Source of the DNA: Tridacna crocea
Lineage: Eukaryota; Mollusca; Bivalvia; Cardiida; Cardiidae
Assembly (NCBI GenBank): GCA_943736015.1
Contig: OX031059.1
Location: 42,419,159 to 42,483,158, forward strand
Direction: 5' to 3'
Length of the DNA: 64,000 bases
Position 1 is the stretch's first letter, and the number at the start of each line of letters is the position of its first letter. Position numbers and translations under genes: made by a program. This document shows, one piece after another, positions 54,243-63,658 of this stretch. A model generated the notes under the pieces. That model was given only the letters and a program-made list of their open reading frames with translations, searched no databases and was not told the DNA's origin.

Positions 54243-54478
54243 AATTTTACCTGACGACAAAATTTTAGACTGATTTAAACTAAAAGCATAAATTATGCAG
54301 ATGACAAATCGTGGGCAATTCTATTGAGAAAATTATTTTTGTTCCTCTTAAGAGTGGAAAACATTGTGGTAAAATAAGAAAATGCTGGTAAGCAGCTATT
54401 CCCCCTTTTCTTTCTATTTTCCTAAGGGCCATTTCTACCAGGGTCGCTATAAATTGAAATTTTGTAGTAAAGAGTTAA
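54243..54478 (+). mobile_element. Family A MITE, diverged, nested in O
   Basis: TTTTACCTGACGACAAAATT at the left and GTAGTAAAGAGTTAA at the right. Core TGCTGGTAAGCAGC. Confidence 0.75.
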
Positions 54479-54507
54479 GGTAGAACATCTCAACATAGCG
54501 GGCAATA

Positions 54508-54563
54508 GAGAACCAAGATCAGACTGCATGTTCTGTGTAGTCTGATCTTGATCTATACTATCA
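54508..54563 (+). repeat. Family D core, nested in O
   Basis: GAACCAAGATCAGACTGCAT GTTCTGTGTAGTCTGATCTT GATCTATACT. Confidence 0.7.
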
Positions 54564-54626
54564 GCTTAAAATCTAAAGTTGTGCCCTAGGATTAATATCA
54601 TAATGAAATTACTTTGTGAAACTCGT

Positions 54627-54837
54627 TTACACTTTACCAAACGTCACTACTTTTTACAGGTCAAACTTGAAAACATTTACAGACGAAAGCATAAAGGTCT
54701 AAAAGCTGAAATTTGTCCCTGAAAACATTGTGGGAAGAGGGGAATTGCCAGTTAATGCTATTTTCTCCTTTTCCCACATTGTTTTCAAAAGCTCAAGCAG
54801 GGTCATGAAAAGCAGGGATTGTGTGGTAAAGAGTTAA
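54627..54837 (+). mobile_element. Family A MITE, diverged, nested in O
   Basis: TTACACTTTACCAAACGTCA at the left, TTGTGTGGTAAAGAGTTAA at the right. The core is decayed (GCCAGTTAATGC). Confidence 0.75.
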
Positions 54838-55581
54838 TGATAGTATTACATTTTTAGAGGAAAGAGAAAATGTACATACCTTATCGATGTTCAGTGAGGT
54901 AGAGATCTTGATAAAACAGACTTATTCCAGTGAAATGAAATAAAAATTAGTCACAGAAAATTAACCATTCCTCTTGCAGGGAAATTTTATAGCTCGTTAT
55001 TATCACATAATTAGGCTAGTGTAATGCTGATTTTGTCCGTGCAAAACCAGGCTTTGTTTCAATAGCCCATTATTGATACTGTAATCACACATTAAGATAC
55101 CATGGGGGCGTCTGCAAGATGCAGCTATGTTGACATAACCTCATCTTGTAGAAAGCTAGTATGCCATTGTATCAAATTGAAAGAGGCTATCTTTACATAG
55201 CCTATTTTAGCACACTTTTTTTTCCTTCAAATTTCTGATTTAGATTGTGCAAGAAACAGCTATTTCACGTTAGCTGCTTCTTGCATTATAAAGATCCCAA
55301 TGATGTTGGTATTTTGTTCCTGCCAAAACATGCTATCTTTTGATAGAATGTTTTGGCATGGTTTCAACCTGTATGACCTGAAAAATATGGCAGTTATCTT
55401 TAGATAGCTCATTCTTGCTGAAATGTCCAGTTGCTTTATACTCAACTTAAAAGATAGCTGGTTTGGTTTCTGTGGTATATCTTGAAAAAGAAGCTACATA
55501 TTGATACGCGGATAAGGAGGAAATGTGAGAAATGGAAAGCTGCATCATATTTTATAAAAAAACAAAAAACGCAATTTTAGT

Positions 55582-55615
55582 AGATAGCACGTTCTTGCAC
55601 TAACCCATCGATATA
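55582..55615 (-). repeat. Right terminal inverted repeat of element O
   Basis: AGATAGCACGTTCTTGCACT AACCCATCGATATA. Confidence 0.88.
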
Positions 55616-55667
55616 AACGGAAACCTCGAGGTTCTTCCGAACTGAAAGTCTAACAAAATATCGGGCG

Positions 55668-55730
55668 ATGTAGATCCCAGAACAGACTGCACGTCTTGTG
55701 CCGTCTGATCTTAATCTATACTATCCGCAC
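55668..55730 (+). repeat. Family D core
   Basis: CGATGTAGATCCCAGAACAG ACTGCACGTCTTGTGCCGTC TGATCTTAATCTATACTATC. Confidence 0.7.
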
Positions 55731-55740
55731 ATATACATTC

Positions 55741-55983
55741 CTGAAATTCGCGTGTAAACTCTGTTAAAAAAAGGGTTTTATTATGTTGCATACCTGAATC
55801 GGTTGTCTTGTAATGGATGTGCCAGTCTGTCTCATATTATCGACATAAAAGATATATTCGATACTTCCTGTATTCCTTCTTCCTCTTCCTCCGGCTGCTG
55901 CTGTCCGTCCTCCCCCTCTCTTCTTCCTCATAGTCTTGCCAAAATGGTTCGGAGTTCCAGTGTCTGGATCTTTGAAAAGATTG
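55741..55983. other. No gene; pyrimidine-rich tract
   Basis: TTCCTTCTTCCTCTTCCTCC and CTCCCCCTCTCTTCTTCC near 55875-55935 produce a serine-rich chance frame. No gene is called. Confidence 0.4.
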
Positions 55984-56210
55984 CTTCATTCTTTACCAAA
56001 CGACAAAATTTTAGACTGGTCCAAATTCAAAGCACTTGCAGATGACATATTAAACATAAACCCAAAATTGAAATTTAACTAGGGCTAGAAAACATTGCGG
56101 GAAAAGGAGAAAATGCTGGTAACCAGCATTTTCTCTTTTTTCCCTCAATGTTTTCAAACGGCCTCTGTCTCAGGGTCGTGAAAACCAGGAATTGTTTGGT
56201 AAAGGGTTAA
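55984..56210 (+). mobile_element. Family A MITE, full length
   Basis: TTCA left (mutated), TTAA right. Core TGCTGGTAACCAGCA. Confidence 0.88.
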
Positions 56211-56218
56211 TGCATTTA

Positions 56219-56305
56219 CAAAAAGTACCGAACTGTTTCAACTTGTGCAACACGAGCAAGCTGACGAAGTCGAAACTTTTTGCACGTGGTCATTTTTTGC
56301 ATGCG
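56219..56305. repeat. Diverged hairpin (family F type)
   Basis: TACAAAAAGTACCGAACTG, GTGCAACACGAGCAAGCTG, GAAACTTTTTGCA. Confidence 0.5.
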
Positions 56306-56493
56306 CAGAACCACTCTGTCTCCAGATTCAGTCAATCCTTATAAAATGAATGGATTTCAGGGACTCCAAATTATGTGCAGGCTTGCTTGGTATAATGCAT
56401 CAAAAACATGGATTTAACCCCCTTTTGCCAGATTATGGAACTATTATATCTGTAATTTGTACTATATGCGATACATCAAGGAATAAACTGTTT

Positions 56494-56987
56494 GGGCGTA
56501 TTCCTTTCGCTACTCCGGATACTCCGAACATTTCCTATATAGTTCAATAAAGTATTTCGGAACAGTGTGTCGTGTTCTCCAGAACATGTTCTGACTGTTC
56601 TAATTCAATTGAGGTGTAGCGGACCTGCGGAACGGTTACTAGGTGATACAAGATGGCTTAAAGATGGACAATTCTTTAGGGCAAAATTTGCATTTGTCAT
56701 TTTTTACGATATGAAAGCCATAAATAGGGGCATTGTAGACTTGTCTCTACTCTCACTGCAGCTAATCATATCCTCAACTAATAAAGCCGAGACAGTAGCT
56801 CTTGCAACAGCCATCATGCCGATGTACTTTCATTTCGATATGGTTCAGAACAATGTTCCGAACGTGCTCCATTCAGAACATACTTCCAGAACAGTGTATT
56901 GTGTTCTGAAATATTCCTTTCGCACATTCCAGAACAGTGTTCAAGAGCACAGAACATTGTGCCAGATCAGGTGAAATGAATACGCTC
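56494..56987. mobile_element. 494-bp element with GAACA / TGTTC motifs (family P)
   Basis: Inverted ends GGGCGTATTCCTTTCG and GAGCGTATTCATTTCA. CTGTTT lies next to both ends, offset by one base, a possible target duplication. The interior carries many GAACA and TGTTC strings, including the palindrome AGAACATGTTCT near 56579. A 135-codon frame across it is attributed to the repeat. Confidence 0.6.
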
Positions 56988-57399
56988 TCTGTTTTTGGCT
57001 TGTGTTTAAAATTGTAAGTCACTCCATCATCTGCTATTTTAAATAGAACTACCTAAAGTCATATGTCATCGTCATTCAAAATTAAATTGTTATACATTTT
57101 GAAATAGTCGGTCCTCAATCTTCAAGGATAATACCGTATAAATTTGCATCTTTTACTTTTAAATCTAGTCCATGTATCATTTCAACATACAGTGGCCAAA
57201 AGGCGGCGATGAAAGGTGCAAATTAGGATCAGACCACTTTATATAGACCTTCAATCTGACCTTGGATCATCCGACTCGTCATCTGCCGTGATGTTTCAAG
57301 GAAAGTTTTGAATTTAAAATTATTATAAATGCTTCGCTGATTTTGAAGTTTATCTTTGTCTGTCTGCCGTGCAGTCGAAAGTGATGGTTATTTTTGAGA
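56988..57399. other. No gene; weak D trace
   Basis: GGATCAGACCACTTTATATA GACCTTCAATCTGACCTTGG near 57231 is a decayed family D hairpin. Confidence 0.45.
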
Positions 57400-57629
57400 A
57401 TAAACCCTTTACCAGGCGACAAGATTTTAGCCCCGTCCAAATTGAAAGCATTTGCAGACGGCAATTTCAATGTGGCTCAAATTGTGTAATTGTTTATCAA
57501 TAGCCTAGAAAACATTGTTGGAGAAGGGGAAAATCCTGGTACCCAGCATTTTCTCCTTTTGCCACAATGTTTTTAAAAGGCTTCTTTCCAACGGTTGTCG
57601 AAAGTCCTCATTATGTGGGAAAGGGTTAA
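57400..57629 (+). mobile_element. Family A MITE, full length
   Basis: AAATAAACCCTTTACC-type left end mutated from TTAA; right end GTGGGAAAGGGTTAA. Core CCTGGTACCCAGCA. Confidence 0.85.
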
Positions 57630-57747
57630 CGATTAAACTTCTATATCAAAGAAATGAAAAGTACATTATCATGCAGTCTTTAGTAAAACCGCATATGTTG
57701 AGATTTCAAAATTCTTGTTGCTTGTGAAAAATCTAAACGAGTCGCAC

Positions 57748-57808
57748 CGTGTAGATCGGATTCAGACCGCACGTTCCGTGCAGTCAGGTCTAAATTTACA
57801 CTGTTCCT
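57748..57808 (+). repeat. Family D core
   Basis: CCGTGTAGATCGGATTCAGA CCGCACGTTCCGTGCAGTCA GGTCTAAATTTACACTG. Confidence 0.68.
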
Positions 57809-58223
57809 AAAGCAGATTGACTCTCGCTCAAAGTCTCATAATGGGAGAACTGTTAAAAGGAAAAGACATAAGAAAAGATAAAACCATCAATATTGTTACA
57901 CAGTAGGTCATTGAAATATTCGGTTATCGTTTGAGCTGCTCAGTAATTCAGTGTGAGGGAGTAGGGGATATGTGGTCGATTGGGAATCAAGCCGGCTGCA
58001 TTGATGGGTTGCTAGGCTGACCGATTTATCGAATTGAACGAGGGAGGATATTCAGACTTTAATAACTTCACCAAACTTTAAATAATTATGATTCATCACT
58101 GAATTAATTAAGGTAATGGCTGTCAAACCATCAGTAAAAAGAAGAAGGGCATAACCATAGAAGAAAGAACATTTTCAGTGTGACTTTTTTGTCACGGGCT
58201 ATGTATATTATCATCTTAAGGTG
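57809..58223. other. No gene or known repeat seen
   Basis: Nothing assigned. Confidence 0.45.
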
Positions 58224-58520
58224 TTTATCCCTTTCCACACAATTCCGACTTTTAACGACCCTGTAAGAGAAGCCTATTGAAAACATTGTGGGAAAAGGAG
58301 AAAATGCTGGTAACCAGCATTTTCTCCTTTTTCCCACAATGGTTTTACCTTTCACAAAACATATTTCGTCGTCGTTTTTCACTTTTATTTTGTTGTCTGC
58401 AAATGCTTCCAATTTGGACAAATCTAAAACTTCGTCGTTTTTTTGTCACTTTTATTTTGTTGTCTGTAAATGCTTCCAATTTGGACAAACCTAAATTTTC
58501 GTCGTTTGATAAAGAGTAAA
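58224..58520 (-). mobile_element. Family A MITE with duplicated distal segment
   Basis: Type 1 core. Beyond it the block TCACTTTTATTTTGTTGTCT GCAAATGCTTCCAATTTGGA CAAATCTAAA occurs twice in tandem (about 58379-58436 and 58445-58502). The right end is GATAAAGAGTAA. Confidence 0.88.
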
Positions 58521-58754
58521 GATACCGTTCCAGAATTTCTCAAAGGTTTCTAAAAATGTCATGATTGTGATCAACTGCATGCGTCGACTACCACTGGACA
58601 AAAGTCGGGTGATCCGTTTAATCTAGGACCATATAATTATAGGCTGCATCACGTTGCTTGATATGCATATACACGTACACAGTAAATAAAAACTCGATTT
58701 TCTCTGGAATCAACAAGTCAACTACCGGTGTGTGGGAAAATCAATTCTCAAGTT
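58521..58754. other. No gene or known repeat seen
   Basis: Nothing assigned. Confidence 0.4.
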
Positions 58755-58925
58755 AACCGTGATGTCCGGGTTTGTGAGGTAGAGTGTCGGCCTAGTAACC
58801 ATAAGGTCCCGAGCTCGATACCCTGTAGCGGGTGTCAACTTCGGGATCCTTCATTAGCCCACACGTTTGGCGCGAGGACTGGCGGAGTTCCCAGGAAGCG
58901 GATCGAGGGAAAAAAGTATACGTTG
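58755..58925 (+). mobile_element. tRNA-derived SINE
   Basis: GGGTTTGTGAGGTAGAGTGT CGGCCTAGTAACC gives an A box and TCCCGAGCTCGATACCC a B box with changes. The body then differs from the SINEs at 2730 and 21228 (TAGCGGGTGTCAACTTCGGG). Confidence 0.6.
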
Positions 58926-59267
58926 TTAACTTGTTCCTCAATGGATGTAAAATGAATATATGTTTAAACTAATCAGTACATTAATCCCAACTGTTGCTAA
59001 ACTTGTTTGGCAAGATGTTTTTTCATGCAAATGTGTCGCATTAAACGATAGCACGTGTGGTACATAGAGAGAAAAAACCTTACAGCAAGTCTTCGTATTT
59101 CAAAGTTATGTTGTATACGTCGCCCGATGCATAGATACGAATGCATGACCTATCCCTGTCTCGCGGTTTGTTTTTTTTTTCATTACATCTTTCAAAATAA
59201 ACCCTTGCAAATACTGAACGATAAACAGCACAAGTTACAGTCTTATTTCATTCAAATTCACGTAAAT
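58926..59267. other. No gene or known repeat seen
   Basis: Nothing assigned. Confidence 0.4.
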
Positions 59268-59360
59268 CGAAAACATTGGTACAAAAGAAGAAATAGCTCA
59301 TGAAGTGCAATTCCTCCTGTTTGTCTCAATGTTCTCAAACAGACCTAAACTTCATGACGA
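59268..59360. repeat. Family A palindrome, decayed, type 3-like
   Basis: GAAAACATTGGTACAAAAGA AGAAATAGCTCATGAAGTGC AATTCCTCCTG. Confidence 0.5.
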
Positions 59361-59489
59361 AATATTTGGTATGCAGACGGTGAGTCAACAATAATATTCC
59401 CTCACGCCTCGCTATCACGTGTTACCTACCCCCTCTGGCTTTCCCTCATATCATTTTGCAGTAGACAATCTTGATTGATATATGGATTG

Positions 59490-59740
59490 TATCACACGAT
59501 CAGGGGCATTCGGACATTTGCGTAAAGTGTCGTCTCAGATCAGCCTGCGCACTCCGCGCAGGCTAATCCGAGACGGCACTTTACGACTACAAAAGATTTT
59601 GAGCTTCAGCAAACTTGTGAAAAACAGAAAATTACATAGAAACGGAAAGTGTCCTTTCGGATTAGCCTGCGTGGACAGCGTAGCCTGATCCGAGACGACA
59701 CTTTATGCAACTGTCCGAATGTACCTTTTTCGTGTGTTGC
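59490..59740. mobile_element. Family C MITE, full length
   Basis: GGGGCATTCGGACATTTGCG at the left, TTTTTCGTGTGTTGC at the right, with both hairpins: GTCTCAGATCAGCCTGCGCA / mirror and TTTCGGATTAGCCTGCGTGG / mirror. Confidence 0.88.
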
Positions 59741-60079
59741 CATATTGTAAGGTGTTTAACGCCATATTTACATTGCTTCAATCACACAGCGGCGGACAGT
59801 GCACCTATGAATGCTTTCATCGAGAAATTTTTATCAGTACATCGGACGCTGTTCTTTCTAAGTGACTGTATATTTTTTCGACGTCACAATGATCAACGAT
59901 TAAAAGAATTAATCTTGTCGCAATAATTATCATCAGTTCTCGGAAAAAAAATAGCCAAACAGAGGAATTCGGTCCAGCAAAGTTCGGCTCCCAAGTCCTG
60001 TAAGCTGCGGACTGCGTTACCGGCGCCAGGCGCAGACGACTTCGAAAACATTCGTAATAGTCAGTAATAGCCACTAATT
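59741..60079. other. No gene or known repeat seen
   Basis: GCGCCAGGCGCAGACG is a GC-rich string near 60024. Nothing assigned. Confidence 0.4.
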
Positions 60080-60316
60080 TTAACCCTTTATCAAACAACA
60101 AAATATTTGACTAGTCCAAAGTGAAAGCACTTGCAAACGACAAAATAAAAGTAACTTAAACAACGAAATTTGTTTCCAGAACAGAAGAAAGCTTTATGGG
60201 GAAAGGAGAAAATGCTGGTTACCAGCATTTCAGTCTCCTTTTTTTTTCCACAATGTGTTCAGAAGGCTTCTTCTCGGGGTCGTGAAAACCCAGGATTGTT
60301 TGGATAAGGGTTTTAA
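60080..60316 (+). mobile_element. Family A MITE
   Basis: TTAA on both sides. Core TGCTGGTTACCAGCA, with CAGTC inserted in the right arm. Confidence 0.85.
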
Positions 60317-60329
60317 GGTTCAATATATA

Positions 60330-60425
60330 GATATATGCTTTGTACAAATCATGGTGGCCAAGGGAGACCAACTAGTAACCAGCAATTTTTCGTTTTGCCC
60401 CAACACTTTCCAATGCCTTCTGCTG
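60330..60425 (+). repeat. Family A MITE, decayed core
   Basis: GTGGCCAAGGGAGACCAACT AGTAACCAGCAATTTTTCG. Confidence 0.4.
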
Positions 60426-60549
60426 CACAATGAAAAAGGTAATTTGACTGTAAGAGACAAGTGGATCGGTATTAATGCGCATGTGTGTACCCTGCTATAA
60501 AAATCTCTATTTCAAATAAGCGTTGAGGAGAGGTGTTTTATCATTCATT

Positions 60550-60777
60550 TTAACCCTTTACCAATCGTCACAAGTTTAGACGGTTCCAAATTAAAAGCAC
60601 TAGCAGACGACAAAATAAATCTTACTCAAAAATTGAAATTTGTTTCCAGCAGGTTAGAAAACATTGTGGGAAAAGGAGAAAATGCTGGTTACCAGCATTT
60701 TCTCCTTTTCCCACAATGCTTTCAAAAGGTTTCTGTCTCTGGATCGTGAAAACAGGGATTGTTTTGTAAAGGGTTAA
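60550..60777 (+). mobile_element. Family A MITE, full length
   Basis: TTAA on both sides. Type 1 core with a long uninterrupted palindrome. Confidence 0.92.
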
Positions 60778-61349
60778 AAAGCATCGCGTCGTCATATGAC
60801 CGGATGCGTCATACTCATACTCATACAAGTTGACCATCGTCACAAAATTAATATGAACTTAGGCAAAACAATAATATAATGATAATCAATTAATAGAATG
60901 ATGTGTAGAAAGATAATAGAAATTGGACATTCTGATTACTTTATTTCTAGCTTTCAATCCAACCGTAAGGCAATTGAAAGAAAAAATAAAAGACAATAAA
61001 AATTGAACATCCTGGTTTTTTGTTCTGTCCTGCATTTTCCCAGAATTTATCGAATGTATCATATTCGCGTAAAATGCTAGTTTTCTTCACAAGCTTATGA
61101 AGTAAAGGCTTAAAACTCTTACACAAAAACTTCTTTTCTAGGAAGTCTTGATAAAAACCTTCCTTTCCAAATACCGGGTAAAGGCCAATCCTACATGACA
61201 AAATCGTACGATATATTGAAATCACGTCACGTGACATTAGGTCAGGTGATATTACGTCATTATGGATTTTTTGCGGAATACGTAAAAACCAAAATAAATA
61301 AACGAACCATTCTTTTCAAACGGCGTGTCCGAAAATATTTTTCAGTAAA
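60778..61349. other. No gene or known repeat seen
   Basis: A 96-codon minus-strand frame at 60947-61237 has no recognisable domain. Confidence 0.4.
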
Positions 61350-61800
61350 CACGGCGGGGAATCACGTGACACAACAACAACAACAATGACCGTTATTTGA
61401 AAAAAATCCCCAACTTCAGGTAAGAAAATCTTCAATAATTCCGTTAATACGTGACCGATTTGAATTTGGTTTGAAGCAGAGAAGGTGGAAGGACTCCGGG
61501 GATTTGCTTGAAGTGTTATATTTTTTAAACAACACATGATAAAAAAGTTATTGACGAGCAAACAAATTATCCAGGGTAAAAAAATTGTTTGCTCGTCAAT
61601 AACTTTTTTATCAGGTGTTGTTTAAAAAATCTAACACATCAAGCAAATCCCTGGAGCCCTTTCGCCTTCTCTGCTTCAAACCAAATTCCAATCGGTCATG
61701 TATTAATGGAATTATTGAAGATTTTCTTACCTGAAGTCGGGGAATTTTTTCAAATAACGGTCATTGTTGTTGTTGTTGTGTCACGTGATTCCCCGCCGTG
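61350..61800. mobile_element. Family H palindromic element, copy 2 (451 bp)
   Basis: Identical termini and length to 42070-42520, with few substitutions. GTAAA on both sides suggests a 5-bp target duplication here, against 6 bp for copy 1. Confidence 0.9.
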
Positions 61801-62232
61801 GTAAATATGGATGAGAAAATGGATTCTATCAGCGATATTATTTGACAATTCTTGAATGCAGTTTTATGCCGATTTCGACATTTTTCCAGTCATAGGTCGA
61901 TCGGACGACAGTTATTTTTATAAGAGTCCTTCTTCTTTTTGCAATATTAGTCCATGACCATGTACAGTTACATTTTTAAGGCAGTATTATCATGATCTAC
62001 ACAGTCCCAAAAGCTGCGGTATTAGTAATTGGCTATTTAATTGTTTCATAAAGACTTTCTTATAGATGGTCATTTTTAAATGGTCAATCTATTTTCAAAG
62101 ATCTATTGGATAAGATATAGTATAAATTACCTCTGTATGGTATACCAACTCTTCCCGTATGATTGAAAGTGCGATCGAATGTGCACACAGTCATTGAAAA
62201 GGAGCAGAAAAAATGAAAATTGCTTACCTATT
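61801..62232. other. No gene or known repeat seen
   Basis: A short D-like string (ATGATCTACACAGTCCC) near 61992. Otherwise nothing. Confidence 0.4.
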
Positions 62233-62400
62233 TTAACCCTTAGACTTCTAATCGTGACTCAATGACATGTTGTGGATAGTGTAGATCAAGATCAGACTTC
62301 ACAGAATGTGCAGTCTGATCTTAGATCTACACAATTAAATAAAGATATATCTTTCCCCAAAATTACCTTTGAAATATGAAGTCTTGGATATTTACTGTAA
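62233..62400 (+). mobile_element. Family D MITE, right end unclear
   Basis: TTAACCCTTAGACTTC at the left. The core at about 62278-62330, GTGTAGATCAAGATCAGACT TCACAGAATGTGCAGTCTGA, is a long hairpin. Confidence 0.72.
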
Positions 62401-62565
62401 GCTTCAAAGTGTCGTTTTGAATTTATTCAGCATGATAAAGGTGAATTTGATGGAAATTAACTCGGTTGCTTGTAACAAACATTGTCCACGCGTCTTTTCC
62501 TCCCATATAGGTCGCATAAACTCTCTCTTACAGAGTAACGGGTTATAATGGCTGGAAACTCGGGG

Positions 62566-63039
62566 GGAGGATCATTCGGACATTTGCAAAAGAGTCGTCT
62601 CGGATCAGCCTGAGCAGTTCGCGCCGGCTAATCCAAGACTGCACTCTACGAGTACATTAGATTTTTTGTGCTACATTAGACTTTAGCAAAACAGAAAATT
62701 ATATAAAAAGTTAAAAACGGAAACTGTCGTTTCTGATCAGCCTGCGCGGACTGCACAAGCTGATCCGAATTGACATTTAACCCATTACCACACAATCCCT
62801 ACTTTTGACGCCCCCGATAAAGAAGCCTTTTGAAAACACTGTGGGAAAAGGAGAAAATGCTGGTAACCAGCATTTTCTCCTTTTCCCACAGTGTTTTCTA
62901 CCCTTCCCAGAACAAATTTCAATTTTTCAGTCACCTTTATTTTGTCGTCTGCAAATGCTTTCAATTTGGACCAGTCTAAAATTTTCCCGTGTGGTAAAGG
63001 GTTAACGCAAATGTCTGAATACCCCTTTTCGCATGATGC
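62566..63039. mobile_element. Family C MITE interrupted by an A MITE
   Basis: Left end ATCATTCGGACATTTGCAAA, first hairpin GTCTCGGATCAGCCTGAGCA, second hairpin GATCAGCCTGCGCGGACTGC. It resumes after the insertion with CGCAAATGTCTGAATACCCC TTTTCGCATGATGC. Confidence 0.85.
62777..63005 (-). mobile_element. Family A MITE, full length, nested in family C
   Basis: 229 bp. TTAA at 62777-62780 and 63002-63005 border it. Removing the element and one TTAA gives GACATTTAACGCAAATG, which aligns with GACACTTTACGCAAATG of other C copies. Type 1 core with CACTGTGGG / CCCACAGTG arms. Confidence 0.95.
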
Positions 63040-63435
63040 AGGACCGTTAGCCCCACTTTGGGATTTTCCAAAGTAAAAAGTACTTTTCAAGTCTCATTTC
63101 ACAGCAGTTTTATTATGTTTATACATGTATATCAACCTATCGTAAGTGCAATTTTAGACGATTATGGTTACAAGAAACCATTAGATTTTACTTTTAAACA
63201 TTAATTTTACAACATCGAGACGAGAAATATCCTAAGTCATTCAATAAATTTTATGGTTTTTCTTTTTCGGAAAATCATAAAAGTACATGATGAAAGGTTG
63301 CGTGTGCATCCATATACTTGTGCAAGTTTGTATAACATTATTTTCAATATTAAACTGATGTACCGGGTAGATAGAAAGCTCTACCAATTTACCAGAGCAA
63401 TGAGTGGCAGATGACTAGTAAGGCTAGGCAACGTT
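63040..63435. other. No gene or known repeat seen
   Basis: Nothing assigned. Confidence 0.45.
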
Positions 63436-63658
63436 TTAACCCTTTACCAAACAAACGCTGTTTTTAACGACCCTGAAGAAGGAGCCTTTTGAAAACCTTG
63501 TGGGAAAAGGAGAAAATGCTCGTAACCATCATTTTCTCCTTTTCCCACGAGGTTTTCTACTCCTTCACTAACAATTACCATCATTTCAACTAAATATGAT
63601 ATGTAATAAGCTCTTAATCTGGACAAGTATAACATTTTGTAGTTTGGTAAAGAGTTAA
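63436..63658 (-). mobile_element. Family A MITE, full length
   Basis: TTAA on both sides. Core TGCTCGTAACCATCA is asymmetric; outer arms are CCTTGTGGG / CCCACGAGG. Confidence 0.88.

Larger units (their letters stand above)
51528..55615. mobile_element. 4.09-kb element with 34-bp inverted ends (element O)
   Basis: TATATCGAGGGGTTAGTGCA then AGAACGTGCTATCT at 51528-51561 matches the reverse complement of 55582-55615 at 33 of 34 positions. AAC follows both outer ends and may be a 3-bp duplication. Alternatively the element ends at GGGTTAG and ATCGA is the duplication. Both subterminal regions (about 600 bp) are full of GCTATCT / AGATAGC motifs. A 38-nt foldback TGCCAAAACATGCTATCTTT...TTTTGGCA occurs once at each side (51896-51933 and 55321-55358). 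The interior holds at least six nested A/D MITEs and a possible coding remnant. No transposase domain was recognised. Superfamily unassigned. Confidence 0.8.

Noticed and set aside
56567-56974. 135-codon plus-strand frame
   Set aside because: It lies within a repeat with inverted ends and GAACA motifs; no domain is recognised and the composition is not protein-like.
42069-61804. Four mirror-image frames of 70-81 codons in the H elements that encode almost the same peptide
   Set aside because: The likeness follows from the arms being copies of each other. Nothing suggests translation, and the (CAA)n tract gives an artificial valine run.
5593-63090. Many small frames sharing a GENAGYQHFLLFPQCF-type peptide
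   Set aside because: They are translations of the family A palindrome and recur wherever a copy lies, on both strands. The MITE has no start context, codon bias or conserved frame.
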